Shown: positions 35,847 through 46,030, counted from the stretch's first letter. The stretch: DNA of 64,000 nt from Clostridiales bacterium (GCA_027318915.1 DAHVOH010000002.1:1-64000); one strand, 5' to 3'. Made by a program: numbers and translations. The notes: generated by a model from the sequence alone, not told the origin.

Positions 35847-36540
35847 CCCCTCCGCGTCTATTATGGTGCGATGGGCCGAGGGAGGGAAGCGCGCATCGGG
35901 CCATCCGAGTCGCGGTCAGGACCGAGCGGCCGACCAGGTCCCCGTCCCCGGCATGATTTGCGCCGGGGGACGGCCTGTGGGTCATGGTCCGCGCATCCCG
36001 AGCGGCGCGCGCCGCTGGAGTTCGGAGGTCGGGTCCCGGATCTCGCTCGGAAGCGGTACCCTATGCGCCGGCTTGCCGATCTCGCCCCGTGGACGTCCTC
36101 CCGCGCATGATGGCGGGGGTATCGTCAGGCAGATGACCGCGGGGCTGCCCCGCGCTTAGGTGCGCGAACCCGCATGCCATCCCGGCTGGAACGACCCGAC
36201 CACGGACCGGGCCCAGCGGCCGCGACGCCCCTTGACGGCGGACAACTGGGAGCCGCGTTCGCCTTCTCGCGCTCCCCGTCTGACTAAACTCCCGTGGCTA
36301 TTCAGTCCGTCTCCGGTTGTGCCCCTGGGCCGGATCCTGAACCGTTTGGCCCCGCGCGGGGCGGGATGGCCGGGCTGCCTTGACCGGCATCGCGGTCCTC
36401 GACCGCCCACAACGGTTTCACAGCGCGCTTCATGACCCGACGCCGAGGGAGCGGGCGGCCCTGATCGCGGGCCGGGGGCCGAGCCCTCGCGGCCTTGGCA
36501 CGCACTCTTCGGGCTTTTCGTCACGGGGGCGTCACGCGCC
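35847..36540. other. Gene-poor stretch
   Basis: About 690 bases. CATAAT on the reverse strand just before the HNH gene may be its -10. No other supported feature. Confidence 0.45.
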
Positions 36541-36918
36541 CTATTCCGAAAGCGCGCCGTGTCCCCCATTCCAGCGTGCCATGGTGGGGAACAGGTGATT
36601 ATGCACGCGTTCTTGGGGGACGTCCGGAACGACAAACCCCTGCTGACGGCCATGGATGTCCACGACGGTGATGTGAGTCGCGTTGTGCGCGACTTTGATG
36701 GGAAGAACGTTGCTCCAGCGTCGGGCGACGTCGCCGCCCAACTGGATGTCTCGCACCTCTTCCCAGGCGACATGCCAGGAAAACGGCGCGACCAGAATGC
36801 GTGAATGAAAGTGAAGCCCCTCGTCGTTGATGCTGAGCGTTCCGAGACGGAGTCCCTTCAGCGCCGGCCCATCCAGAATCTCAACATTTCTGCCGATGAC
36901 AGCCTTACCGATGGCCAC
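36541..36918 (-). CDS. Small PH-like protein, function unknown
   Basis: 125 aa. GTG start at 36918 follows AGGAGGAG by about 8 nt, a strong sign of a real gene. The alternation of short beta strands (LRLGTLSINDEGLHFHS, then WEEVRDIQLGG, then ATHITVVDIHG) ending in a helix with HNHL resembles bacterial PH-like folds, but this is a weak fold guess. No signal or membrane segment. It stands alone in a 2.1-kb stretch otherwise without genes. Confidence 0.7.
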   Translation of the reverse strand: MAIGKAVIGRNVEILDGPALKGLRLGTLSINDEGLHFHSRILVAPFSWHVAWEEVRDIQLGGDVARRWSNVLPIKVAHNATHITVVDIHGRQQGFVVPDVPQERVHNHLFPTMARWNGGHGALSE

Positions 36919-37943
36919 CGTTTCTCCTCCTCACGTTCTGTCCACAAGGTGTCAGGCGCATGCGCGGAACAGGCGACCTCTTTGTCGGACCGGAGTGCCG
37001 GGCTCTTTCGCCTCTGCCCGTCCTCCCTTGGGCCACCGGGGAGAAAGGCGCGCCGGCATCCGGTAGCTTCGGTTCCCCAATGGCGGCCGCGAAGACGTTC
37101 CGCCCAGGAGTGGCTGCTGGCGGCCAAGATGGCATAATCGACGGCCGGGCCGGCGGAGACGCCCAACACCCAACTCCGATCGATCCGGCGCGGCCAATAT
37201 GACAACACGGAGTCCCCCCTCGGGTGCCGTAGACTGTCACGATAGAGGAAGGACCTTGCCGACTCTTCTCTATTGAGCGGAAAAGTCCTGCCGATGTTGG
37301 CGAGCGGCTTACGGGAGATGCGGCATCAACGGTCCATCCCGCCCGTGATGGGCCGCCAGTCTGTTCGAGCCGGCGCTGCTGGTTCTCGTGAATAACCCGG
37401 CCTGCATTCGGAACGGATCCGCGGACCGCTGCACGCTCCCGGGCGAGGGCGCGCATTTTGAGAGACAGCGCAGCATGTTGGGCCGACCGCCGGGCAGGCC
37501 GTGAGATCCGGCCTGGGCAGTTCGCCTCCATGCGGGCAGTCAAGCGCGACGCTGCAGGGAGTCCGGTAGGCGGGCGGGAGGCCCCAACCGACGAGAGCAA
37601 GGGCCGGGGAATCGCGCGACCCGGCGGCCCTTCGATCCGTTAGACGCGTCGGCCCCCGACCCGGTCGAGAACCGGGCGGCGGGGATACCGTTCCAAGAGG
37701 GACACAGCCGTTGCCGAGCGTCGTGGCACCCTCGTGACAAGCGGCTACCACTCCTCCCGGAGAGCACTCCGCTGCGAGCAGCCGGTTGGCCCCGGGTGAT
37801 CCCGGTGGCGGCGATGCGGTCCTGGCGGCGGAGGATAGGAAGGCGGAGAAAGATCGGGGCGAGGCCGCGGCATGGTCCTGCCCGGTTGCCCTTTGGTCGT
37901 CGTGGGCGGCCGTTGCCGGCGAGCCGTTCCGGAAACACCTGCG
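36919..37943. other. Gene-poor stretch of about 1 kb
   Basis: Several overlapping open frames occur on both strands, but none has a ribosome site, normal composition or a domain I recognise. Possibly decayed coding DNA; no remnant could be identified. Confidence 0.45.
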
Positions 37944-39446
37944 CTAGCGGGGACGCTCCGCCTCGGGCCGGAGCAATGTGCGGGGCTCCCAATCGTGAAA
38001 GAAGAGGCGCCGGGCATTGAGAGCCGCAATGCGCTGGAACGCCTCGTCGTCCAGATTGGCCCGCTGGCGAAGGGTCTCCAGTCTCTCCCACTCCGGCGCG
38101 AATTGCCCCGGTGCGCCGCCGGTTCCAAACAGGAGCCGGTCCGGACCTGCCGCTGCCAACGCCTGTTCCAAGCGCTCCAGGGTCATTCCGGCCGTCAGGA
38201 GATGGATGTTGGGACGGAGGCGGGCCAGTGTGAGGGCCTCTTCCCAAAAAGGCGGATGGCGGCCGGTAATCCGGAGGATGAGGGTCAGATCGGGAAACGC
38301 CCGCGCCAAGTCGTCGAAGTCTCCCGGAGCCGAAAAACGAAGCGGCGTTGTCCCGTCGCCGCAGGCGGCCAGGAGGGGTCGGCCGAGCCGCGCCAGCAGT
38401 CCCCCGAGGTCCAGATAGCGGGCATCGTAGGCATGCGTGGACAAGAGGGCCGGCCACGCCAGCCCCCCGCGGCCTCCTTCGGCGAGAAGCGCCTCCAGCA
38501 CTTCCGGATACTGCGGGTGTGCAGGACTGAGCGCCGTTTGCCGCGGGGAGTCATAGGCGGCGGCCAGCAGCTGTCGTCCCGCGGCCAGGGGATCGGTGGC
38601 GGTCAGGGCGGTCCAGTCCACGAAAACCCGCCGCTCAGGCTCGGGCCCCGGGAGTCGGCCCGGCGGAGCGGCCCGATCGGTGCCCCGGGTGTCCAGGGCG
38701 GGCGGCGCCGCGGCCGCATCGACCGCGCCCAGCTGGATCAGGGCGGCGGTGGCGGCACTGGCCACCACCACCGTTTCGGTTTCGTTCACCGCCGCAAGAA
38801 TGCGCCCGCGGTGCGCCGCCAGTGCGCCACCCACATAGGCCGATCCCGCGAATCGTCCGGTCAAAGGCACCAGGACCACGGTCGCCCCCAGTTCAATGCT
38901 TTCCGACTGGGCCAACTCCTGCAGAGCCTCCGCATCGCGCTGCGTCCTGGCGCTGGTGATGAGAAAGACCAGGTCGGGGTATAAGTCGTGGCATTCGGCC
39001 CAGCGGGCCGGACTCTGCGCATCCAGCCCCAGCAGCACGACGGCACGGCCAAAGCGGGTGGCGATGGCGTGGATGCCGTCCCCCCCGTCGAACCACGGCC
39101 GCTCGGCCGGATAGAATTCGCACTTGGCTTGAGTGCCCAGCACGCGACCGTCCAAGTCAATCACCAGCGCCTGCTGTTGGCGCTGTCCGCTTGCCGCGTC
39201 CAGGGTGCGCAGCGTTCCGGTCACCACCCCGAGCGCCAAGTCGCGCGCGTGCCGGCAGAGCGTCTCGGTTTGACGATTCGGCAGAACTTCCAGCGGATTG
39301 AGGCCCAGAAACCATTCCGGAAAGACAATCAGATCCGCACCCAACCGGCGCGCCTGCCGCATGTGCTCCAGAGCCCGGCCGAGGCAGTACGGGGTGTCCC
39401 GCTGGTAGGGAGCCTGACTGATGGCAATTTTCGGCACCATGCCCAT
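37944..39446 (-). CDS. Nitrilase-fold domain fused to an amidohydrolase-2-like barrel, both probably inactive
   Basis: 500 aa. Residues 1-245 follow the carbon-nitrogen hydrolase fold: E44 in VFPEWF and K108 in QAKCEFYP match catalytic Glu and Lys, but the Cys position is G140 (VVLLGLDAQ instead of xxICYDxxF). After a Pro-rich linker, residues 275-490 resemble amidohydrolase_2, closing with DRLLFGTGGAPG and IAALNARRLFF. There the metal Asp of the usual GSDxP is absent, and the His of the preceding strand is not seen (ILRITGRHP). The start may be the second ATG (39440), which has better spacing from GAGGGG. It follows an intact nitrilase gene after 31 nt, so a regulatory or scaffold role with that enzyme is possible. 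Confidence 0.75.
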   Translation of the reverse strand: MGMVPKIAISQAPYQRDTPYCLGRALEHMRQARRLGADLIVFPEWFLGLNPLEVLPNRQTETLCRHARDLALGVVTGTLRTLDAASGQRQQQALVIDLDGRVLGTQAKCEFYPAERPWFDGGDGIHAIATRFGRAVVLLGLDAQSPARWAECHDLYPDLVFLITSARTQRDAEALQELAQSESIELGATVVLVPLTGRFAGSAYVGGALAAHRGRILAAVNETETVVVASAATAALIQLGAVDAAAAPPALDTRGTDRAAPPGRLPGPEPERRVFVDWTALTATDPLAAGRQLLAAAYDSPRQTALSPAHPQYPEVLEALLAEGGRGGLAWPALLSTHAYDARYLDLGGLLARLGRPLLAACGDGTTPLRFSAPGDFDDLARAFPDLTLILRITGRHPPFWEEALTLARLRPNIHLLTAGMTLERLEQALAAAGPDRLLFGTGGAPGQFAPEWERLETLRQRANLDDEAFQRIAALNARRLFFHDWEPRTLLRPEAERPR

Positions 39447-39477
39447 ATCCCCTCTTCCAAAACATAGGGGATATGGC

Positions 39478-40497
39478 TTAAAATGGCAATGACCAGGCGA
39501 TTACGGTCTCCGCATCCGGGTCGGCGTCGCTCCGAGCGGCCGTTCGAACCGCCGTGACGGTGTCTCCTTCACGGGCGTAGATGGCGCTCTGCCCGTCGAA
39601 GTGGACGTCAAACAGCGCGGCCAGCAATTGGGCGTTGACACCGGCCCGGATGCGGGCATCCCGGCGCATGGCGGCGAGGAGTCCCTCTTCCTGCCATTGC
39701 TCACGGCGAAGGCGGTGGTCGCCGGGGCCGGCGAAGATCCAGGCCTCCTCCCAGGGCCACGGGTTGGCCGAGGGTTGAGCCACCACGGTGGCGCCCGCGG
39801 CGGCCAGCAGCGGCGTCTGCGGCGCGAAGCCGGGCTCCCGGCCGGTGTGGGGCGCGACAAACGCGTCGTAGCAGATGGCAACACCGACCTGCGCCGGTCC
39901 GACCGGAAACGGCGTGGGGGACGAAGGGGGGCCGGGGGAGAGATGCAGGCGGTCCTCCTGGGTCGGGACCAGGTTGCGCTTGAGGGTGACGTTGATCACC
40001 GCCCCGGCGGGAGAAAAGGTCAGAGCCAAATTGAAGATGCGTCCGTCCCGGGATGCGAAGGCATCGCTCCCCCAGCCCAGCCGATTTTGGGGCAGCAGGG
40101 CGCTTCCGGCCACGACGGTCATCTGCAGGCGGCGGGCCAGCTGCGAGAAGGTTCGAAACCATGCCCCATAGACCTGAGGCGCCGCGTCGTGAAAAAACGC
40201 CACGGAGACATGACGCGTGCGGTGCCGCACCATCTCCCGCAGCAGGGGCCCCGGGCGCCGGCGGCCCAAGAGCGTGAACGCCTCATCCAGTGTAGCCGCT
40301 TGGCCGACGTCGGCCGGGGCCCCCAGCAGGGCCAGGAACGTGGCCAGATCCTCCGGGAACACCAGCAGGCAGTCATCGTGCCGGCGAAGGCGGGCGGCCT
40401 CCTCGCCCAGTCGCAGCATATGCGCAGCGAATGCCTCCTCCGATTGGTAATCGGCCAGTGTGACGTACGGCTGGACCGCCATCAAATCCATGGCCAC
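39478..40497 (-). CDS. Carbon-nitrogen hydrolase (nitrilase superfamily)
   Basis: 339 aa with an intact Glu-Lys-Cys triad: Glu in LLVFPEDL (about residue 49), Lys in VTLKRNLVP, Cys in GVAICYDAF. The superfamily hydrolyses amides, carbamoyl groups or nitriles. A long loop PGPPSSPTPFPVGPAQ precedes the Cys strand. GTG start at 40497 (or ATG 40491). It heads a two-gene operon with the fusion protein and is divergent from hutU. An amide product of histidine breakdown is one possible substrate, by context only. Confidence 0.85.
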   Translation of the reverse strand: MAMDLMAVQPYVTLADYQSEEAFAAHMLRLGEEAARLRRHDDCLLVFPEDLATFLALLGAPADVGQAATLDEAFTLLGRRRPGPLLREMVRHRTRHVSVAFFHDAAPQVYGAWFRTFSQLARRLQMTVVAGSALLPQNRLGWGSDAFASRDGRIFNLALTFSPAGAVINVTLKRNLVPTQEDRLHLSPGPPSSPTPFPVGPAQVGVAICYDAFVAPHTGREPGFAPQTPLLAAAGATVVAQPSANPWPWEEAWIFAGPGDHRLRREQWQEEGLLAAMRRDARIRAGVNAQLLAALFDVHFDGQSAIYAREGDTVTAVRTAARSDADPDAETVIAWSLPF

Positions 40498-40622
40498 GGC
40501 CGTCCCCCAATTCTCCTCCGCGCCGATAGCGCGGCACCTGCTGGCTACCCCTGGAACCGACGGGCTAAGATGAAGCAGGAGAAGTTTTCACCAATCAATT
40601 ATCGCACAGGAGATGTCAACGT

Positions 40623-42347
40623 ATGGCGGATTCACCGAGTGTGTTGACTGAGGCAGAGCGTCGGCAACGGCTGGCGGAGGCCCGTCGCATCCGTCCGGAA
40701 GAAGCGCCTCCCACTCTGCACGGATCTCAGCGGGTGTGTCGGGGCTGGGCCCAAGAGGCCGCGCTCCGCATGCTGCTCAACAATCTCGATCCGGCGGTGG
40801 GCGAGAACCCCCGTCAGCTCATTGTCTACGGCGGTCAAGGCAAGGCGGCCCGCAACTGGCCCGCGTTCTGGGACATCGTCGACGCGCTCATCCGCCTGGC
40901 CGACGACGAGACGCTGCTGGTGCAGAGCGGGAAGCCGGTCGGCATCTTTCGGACCCATCCCCGCGCGCCGCGCGTCCTGTTGGCCAATGCCCTGCTGGTG
41001 CCGGCGTGGGCTACCTGGGAGAATTTCTGGGCGCTCGAAGCCAAGGGACTCACCATGTTCGGGCAGATGACGGCCGGGTCCTGGATCTACATCGGCACGC
41101 AGGGCATCCTGCAGGGCACGTACGAAACCCTGGCCGAGCTGGCCACCCAGCACTTCGGGGGCACTCTGGCCGGCCGCATCGTCCTGTCGGCGGGACTCGG
41201 GGGCATGGGGGGCGCTCAGCCTTTGGCCGTGACCATGAACGGGGGCGTCGCCCTCATCATCGAGGCGGATCCGGCCCGGCTGCGCCGCCGGCTCGACAAC
41301 GGCTACCTGGACCGGGAGGCGCCGGATCTGGCCACCGCGGTCGCGTGGGCCGAGGCTGCGCGCGCGGACCGCGAGGCGGTGTCCATCGGACTGGTGGGCA
41401 ACGCGGCGACGATTCATCCGGAGCTGGTGCGTCTCGGGTTTCGGCCGGACGTGGTGACGGACCAGACCTCGGCGCACGACCCCTTAAACGGGTACCTGGT
41501 GCCCGAGCATTCGCTGGCCGACATTGCGAACTGGCGGCGCCGGGATGCGGACGGATACGTGCGGGCCGCCAAGGAGGCCATGGCGCGCCAAGTAGCGGCC
41601 ATGCTGGCGTTCGGGCGGGCCGGTGCCGTCGTCTTCGACTACGGCAACAACCTGCGCCAGTTTGCGTTTGAAGCGGGAGAGCAGGATGCGTTCAGCTATC
41701 CGGGTTTTGTTCCCGCCTACATTCGGCCGCAATTCGAGGAAGGACGCGGCCCGTTTCGCTGGGCGGCGTTGTCCGGAGATCCGGAAGATATCCGCCGCAC
41801 GGATGAGAAAGTGCTGGAGTTGTTTCCGGAGGACGAACGGCTGCGCCGATGGATCCGCATGGCGGAAGAACGGGTTCCGTTCCAGGGGCTGCCCGCCCGC
41901 ATCTGTTGGCTTGGCTATGGAGAACGGGCACGCTTTGGCCTCGCCATCAACGACATGGTGCGCCGGGGCGAGCTGGCCGCCCCGATCGTGATCGGGCGCG
42001 ACCATCTGGATGCGGGCTCCGTGGCATCGCCGTATCGCGAAACCGAGGGGATGAAGGACGGCAGCGACGCCATCGCGGACTGGCCCATCTTAAACGCGTT
42101 GCTCAACACGGCGGCCGGCGCCAGCTGGGTGTCGGTGCATCACGGCGGAGGCGTAGGCATTGGCTATTCCCTCCATGCCGGCATGGTGGTGGTGGCGGAC
42201 GGCAGCCGGGAAGCCGAGGAACGCCTGGCGGCCGTGCTGACGACCGATCCGGGCATCGGCGTGGCGCGCCACGTGGACGCGGGCTATGACAAGGCGCGTC
42301 GCATTGCCCTGGAGCGGGGTGTCGACATTCCAGGGAGCGGTCGGTGA
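40623..42347 (+). CDS. hutU: Urocanate hydratase
   Basis: 574-aa NAD-dependent enzyme converting urocanate to imidazolone propionate in histidine degradation. Conserved stretches: [53 protein letters not shown] and [20 protein letters not shown] lies about 10 nt before the ATG. hutH, hutI and hutG are not in the window. The stop overlaps the histidine kinase gene (GTGA). The length is normal for the family. Confidence 0.96.
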   Translation: MADSPSVLTEAERRQRLAEARRIRPEEAPPTLHGSQRVCRGWAQEAALRMLLNNLDPAVGENPRQLIVYGGQGKAARNWPAFWDIVDALIRLADDETLLVQSGKPVGIFRTHPRAPRVLLANALLVPAWATWENFWALEAKGLTMFGQMTAGSWIYIGTQGILQGTYETLAELATQHFGGTLAGRIVLSAGLGGMGGAQPLAVTMNGGVALIIEADPARLRRRLDNGYLDREAPDLATAVAWAEAARADREAVSIGLVGNAATIHPELVRLGFRPDVVTDQTSAHDPLNGYLVPEHSLADIANWRRRDADGYVRAAKEAMARQVAAMLAFGRAGAVVFDYGNNLRQFAFEAGEQDAFSYPGFVPAYIRPQFEEGRGPFRWAALSGDPEDIRRTDEKVLELFPEDERLRRWIRMAEERVPFQGLPARICWLGYGERARFGLAINDMVRRGELAAPIVIGRDHLDAGSVASPYRETEGMKDGSDAIADWPILNALLNTAAGASWVSVHHGGGVGIGYSLHAGMVVVADGSREAEERLAAVLTTDPGIGVARHVDAGYDKARRIALERGVDIPGSGR

Positions 42348-43306
42348 ACAATTTCTTCAGTCCCGTCGAACTGGCGCCCGCGTGGGTGGAAATGGTCCAT
42401 CAGCAGTTGGACAGTTGGCCGCACCGCGTCTGGGTGTCCACCGGTGTGCCGCCCACCATCGTCGCGGAGGCGGGCAATCGGGTGATGCCGCCCGTCCCGG
42501 ACACGGCCGTGGCGGCCGGCATCCCCACACGCGTCCGGGGGAGGGTGGCCGTCTACACCCAGATGGAGGCCGTGCCCGGCATCGTGGTGGGACTGGCGGT
42601 GCCGGCGGACCGGGTCCATCCGCTGCTGGACGCCGTCCTGACCCTGGCGACGGCCCTCTTTCGAAGCGACTGGGTGGCCAGTCAGCAGCGCTTGCTGAGC
42701 CAGTCCCTGGCCCACGAAATCCGGGGGCCGCTCACGCTGCTGATGGGCTACGGCGAGCTGCTGACCCACCGCGGCGAAGTGGAGTTGAGCCGCCTCTTGA
42801 CAGATGAGGTGCGCCGCGTGGACCGCCAGATCGAGGAGTTTCTCCAGGCCGGCCGCCCCATGAACTTGAGTCCCGTCGACCTTCGGGAACTCGTCGAGAC
42901 GCTGCGTCCCCTCTATGAACCTTTGGCCTCCCGGCAGGGAGTGCGATTGACCCTATCGGCGCGACCGACCCTGGTCCTGGCGGACCGGCCCCAGATGGAG
43001 ACGGTGGTGGCCAATCTGGTGCGCAATGCGCTGGACGCCATGCCCCTCGGAGGTGACCTGCGCATGACCGTTCGGCCGGTTCCCGGAGGCGCGGAGCTGA
43101 TTGTCGAGGATACCGGCCCCGGCATCAGTTCCGACATCCGTCCCAACCTCTTTCGGCCATACGTGTCGTCCAAGACCGGCGGACACGGGCTGGGGTTGGC
43201 GCTTTCGCACGACATCATCGTTCGACATGGGGGACGATTGGAGACGCTGCCGGCCGACCAAGGAGCCGCGTTTCGCGTCTGGATCCCGCGCGGCGGCCCG
43301 GAGTAG
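42344..43306 (+). CDS. Soluble sensor histidine kinase
   Basis: 320 aa. A small unassigned N-terminal input region (1-110) without membrane helices is followed by the H-box with H124 in [10 protein letters not shown] and a catalytic ATPase domain: N-box [11 protein letters not shown]1 DTGPGI, G2 GHGLGLALS. The layout is that of NtrB/AtoS-like kinases. It overlaps hutU by GTGA, and no response regulator gene is adjacent, so its partner lies elsewhere. Confidence 0.9.
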   Translation: MNNFFSPVELAPAWVEMVHQQLDSWPHRVWVSTGVPPTIVAEAGNRVMPPVPDTAVAAGIPTRVRGRVAVYTQMEAVPGIVVGLAVPADRVHPLLDAVLTLATALFRSDWVASQQRLLSQSLAHEIRGPLTLLMGYGELLTHRGEVELSRLLTDEVRRVDRQIEEFLQAGRPMNLSPVDLRELVETLRPLYEPLASRQGVRLTLSARPTLVLADRPQMETVVANLVRNALDAMPLGGDLRMTVRPVPGGAELIVEDTGPGISSDIRPNLFRPYVSSKTGGHGLGLALSHDIIVRHGGRLETLPADQGAAFRVWIPRGGPE

Positions 43307-43396
43307 CTCGCCTTGCCCTGGGGCCCCGCGTCAGGCACAATGGGGCAAAGACTCCGCGCGGCCGGACTTCGGTTCAGACCGCCCGAGGAGGCGTGC

Positions 43397-44200
43397 ATGT
43401 CGTCGAGCGGTCTGGTGCGTCGGGCGTGGGAGCTTCTTTGGCGCAATCCGTCCATTTTCAATTTGGTGTTCTGGAGTCTCATTCTGTCGTTGGCGGTCGA
43501 TCTGGTCTTTCAAAGCCGATTGAGTCACTATCTGCCTCCGGCGTTCCTGCATCCCCGGCTCGGGATGACGGCCGGTCAGTTGGCGCTGCATCTCCCGCCC
43601 GGCGGCGCGGTGCGGCTCGGACTCTTCATGGCCACCCTGCTGCTGATTGTGACGCCCTATCGGCTCGCGGGCTTGTATGGCGGAGCCGGGCAACTGATAC
43701 GCAAGCGCGGGGTCACGGTGGGATACTGGCTTTTGTTTTTTGAGGCTGGCTGGCGGCTCTTCTGGCGGGGATTGACGGCCACGCTGGGCGCTTTGGCGCT
43801 GGCTTTGGTCTTGGTGCTGCTCGCCCTGGGACTGTCGCTGCTGGGCACTGTGGCGGGAGCTTTCGGACTGTTGCTGCTCATTCCCTGGGTGGTCCTCTTC
43901 GTGTGGTCCATCGGGTTTGCGCTGATGGGTCTCGGCGCCGTGATGGCCAATGATCGACCGGTCCAAGAGGCGATCAGCTTCAGTTGGGCTTGGGCTCGCG
44001 TGCACTGGCAGCAGGCGCTGCGCTTGGGCCTTCTGTTGGGCGGATTGTTTCTGGCGGCCATGCTCGTGCTTTTGCTGTTGGCCGGCATACCCGTGCTCGG
44101 CTCCATCCTGGGCCTGCTGGGCCTTTGGCTGTTGAACGCGGTGGTCGCGGTGCTGCCCACCGTGCTTTATGACGAGGCGGCAACCACCCGTCCCGCTTAG
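43397..44200 (+). CDS. Multi-pass membrane protein, function unknown
   Basis: 267 aa with about six hydrophobic segments, several very Leu-rich (ALALALVLVLLALGLSLLG). ATG at 43397 is supported by GAGGAGG 7 nt upstream. The pattern of an N-terminal amphipathic AWELLWRNP followed by alternating helices resembles DUF975/glycerophosphoryl-type integral membrane families, but no motif settles it. Confidence 0.8.
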   Translation: MSSSGLVRRAWELLWRNPSIFNLVFWSLILSLAVDLVFQSRLSHYLPPAFLHPRLGMTAGQLALHLPPGGAVRLGLFMATLLLIVTPYRLAGLYGGAGQLIRKRGVTVGYWLLFFEAGWRLFWRGLTATLGALALALVLVLLALGLSLLGTVAGAFGLLLLIPWVVLFVWSIGFALMGLGAVMANDRPVQEAISFSWAWARVHWQQALRLGLLLGGLFLAAMLVLLLLAGIPVLGSILGLLGLWLLNAVVAVLPTVLYDEAATTRPA

Positions 44201-44378
44201 TCGGCATGGCCACCGCTCGGCCGCCCCGCTTTTCGTGTGCTGCCTGCGCGACACGCGGACCGGTCCGGGCCGCTACCCCCTCGGGCGGTACCCTCGACCG
44301 TCAGAATAGCCCTCGCCGGGGGTCTCGGGTTCGGCCCCTCATAAATCCGACCCCACGGGGAAGCCTGAAGGCAGGGTC

Positions 44379-45290
44379 GTGGGGGGCGAGACCGTGGATT
44401 GGAGTCGTCGCGACGTGCTCCGGTGGATAGGGGCCCTGGGCGTGGGGACCCTGGTGAGTCCCATGGCATGGGCGGCGGACCGCCTGCGTCCGCGCCCCGC
44501 GTTTGTACCTCAAATTCGCTTGGTGCAGCTGACCGATCTGCACATCGGTTTTCACCATCGGGGATTTCCGGACCCCGAAGCCTCCCTGGAGGCGGCTCTG
44601 GCCCAGATTCAGAGCTTGAAGCCGGATCTAGTGGTGGTGACGGGCGATTTGATTCAAGCCAGCCGCGATGCCGCCACACGCGCCACACGCATGGCCCGCG
44701 CCTGGGCCATGTTGTCGGGCTTGCGCGTGTCGGTGCTGGCGATACCCGGCGAACAGGATGCCCTCCTGGATCGCGGCCGTCTCTTTGCGCAGCAGATTGG
44801 ACCACTGACGTTTCACCATGTCGTGGGTGGCGTGCATCTGGTGGGGCTGGACAATGTCAGCCGGGGCTTCTTTCTGGGCCATGACCAGTTGGCCTGGCTC
44901 CAACGCACGCTGCAGGACATCCCGGCCACCGCTCCGGTGCTGGTCCTGGCCCATGCGCCACTCGCCCGGTACTATCCCCCCTGGAACTGGTACACGTTTG
45001 ACGGCGCCGCCGCCGCCGAGCTGTTGGCGCCGTTCCCGCGCAAATTGCTCCTGCACGGGCACGTGCACCACCTGCTGGCAGACGATGTGGCCGGTCTGCC
45101 CGGACTGGCCGCGCGGCCCACCTCGTTTGTCTATCCCGCCCCCACGCCGTCGACTCTGACCCCGCTGGCGCCGGAGGCGCCCCCGCTTGAACAGCCCGAC
45201 GCGGGGCTGGGCATTCGATGGCTGCAGTTTGCGGGCGACTTTCACATCGAGGATCGGCCGTTGCGCGCAGCCGCGGGAATGCACGCATGA
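44379..45290 (+). CDS. Tat-exported calcineurin-like metallophosphoesterase
   Basis: 303 aa. A twin-arginine signal begins SRRDVLRW (R10-R11) with a hydrophobic stretch to about residue 33, so the protein acts outside the membrane. Metal motifs: D53-x-H55 in TDLHIG, GD90 in VTGDLI, AHAP, and HGHVHH near 227. The motif normally GNHD reads G124-E-Q-D127, replacing the metal-bridging Asn and the catalytic His. GTG 44379 or 44394 could start it. It overlaps a cytochrome c gene by ATGA. Confidence 0.83.
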   Translation: MGGETVDWSRRDVLRWIGALGVGTLVSPMAWAADRLRPRPAFVPQIRLVQLTDLHIGFHHRGFPDPEASLEAALAQIQSLKPDLVVVTGDLIQASRDAATRATRMARAWAMLSGLRVSVLAIPGEQDALLDRGRLFAQQIGPLTFHHVVGGVHLVGLDNVSRGFFLGHDQLAWLQRTLQDIPATAPVLVLAHAPLARYYPPWNWYTFDGAAAAELLAPFPRKLLLHGHVHHLLADDVAGLPGLAARPTSFVYPAPTPSTLTPLAPEAPPLEQPDAGLGIRWLQFAGDFHIEDRPLRAAAGMHA

Positions 45291-46030
45291 GCGGGCGAAC
45301 GATGCTCGGTCTGGCGGCGGTGGGGCTCCTGGTGCTCTGGGGGCTCTGGATGGGTCGGCCCGCCCGAGCCGGACGGCGACAGGAGTCTCCCAGCCTGAGC
45401 ATCCCGCTGTCGGTGCCGGGCGCGCGGCTCTATGCAGAGGCCTGCCTCTCCTGCCACGGCTCGCAAGGCAATGGCCGGAACCCCTTTCCGATTCCCGGCG
45501 GCCTGCGCGGGCCGGCACTCGACCGCCTGTCGCCCGCCCGGTGGACGCCGGGCCGGATCGCGGCCGTGATCGCGCACGGCGATCCGCCCATGCCGGGGTG
45601 GGGGGCCGTCCTGAGCGTGCAACAAATCGACGAATTGTCCGCCTATGTGCGGTCGGTGATGACGCCGCACAGGGTCGGCGAGCGAGCGTCGCGCCATAAG
45701 CTCCTCGCGCAGGGGCGCCGACGCGATGCGCCGTCGCAAGCGACCGGGGTTCCGAGTGGCCTGGTGTCTCGGCGTGCTGCCGCCGCCGGGCGTGGAGGCT
45801 CCGCGCGACGTTTTGGGCGGCGCCCTGCCACGCCTCGGCTGGGGGACGCCATCCGAACGCGGTCGTCCGGGGAATGGACGCGCCGTGGTGGGGCGTCGCG
45901 TCGCGGGCGTTGGCGGTCGCAGAGCCCGGAGCTGAACGGCCGGCCTGCATGCCGCCTGCTATCGCGGCCGGCGGAACGGAGCGGCGGCCGGCGGCACCAG
46001 CACGGACATCAGCTGCCAGGCGCCCGCTAG
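45287..46030 (+). CDS. Membrane-anchored or secreted c-type cytochrome
   Basis: 247 aa as an open frame. An N-terminal hydrophobic segment (6-20) with a following AGRRQ is a signal or anchor. The single heme site is CLSCHG (about residue 50) and the likely axial Met is in PPMPGW about 55 residues later, a small class I cytochrome c. After SAYVRSVM the remaining 110 residues are Arg/Gly/Ser-rich and overlap the convergent J-domain gene, so the real C-terminus may be earlier or a frameshift may exist. ATGA coupling to the phosphoesterase. Confidence 0.78.
   Translation: MSGRTMLGLAAVGLLVLWGLWMGRPARAGRRQESPSLSIPLSVPGARLYAEACLSCHGSQGNGRNPFPIPGGLRGPALDRLSPARWTPGRIAAVIAHGDPPMPGWGAVLSVQQIDELSAYVRSVMTPHRVGERASRHKLLAQGRRRDAPSQATGVPSGLVSRRAAAAGRGGSARRFGRRPATPRLGDAIRTRSSGEWTRRGGASRRGRWRSQSPELNGRPACRLLSRPAERSGGRRHQHGHQLPGAR

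Noticed and set aside
40585..40622. Promoter for hutU
   Set aside because: AT-rich hexamers are present but none has acceptable -35/-10 spacing.
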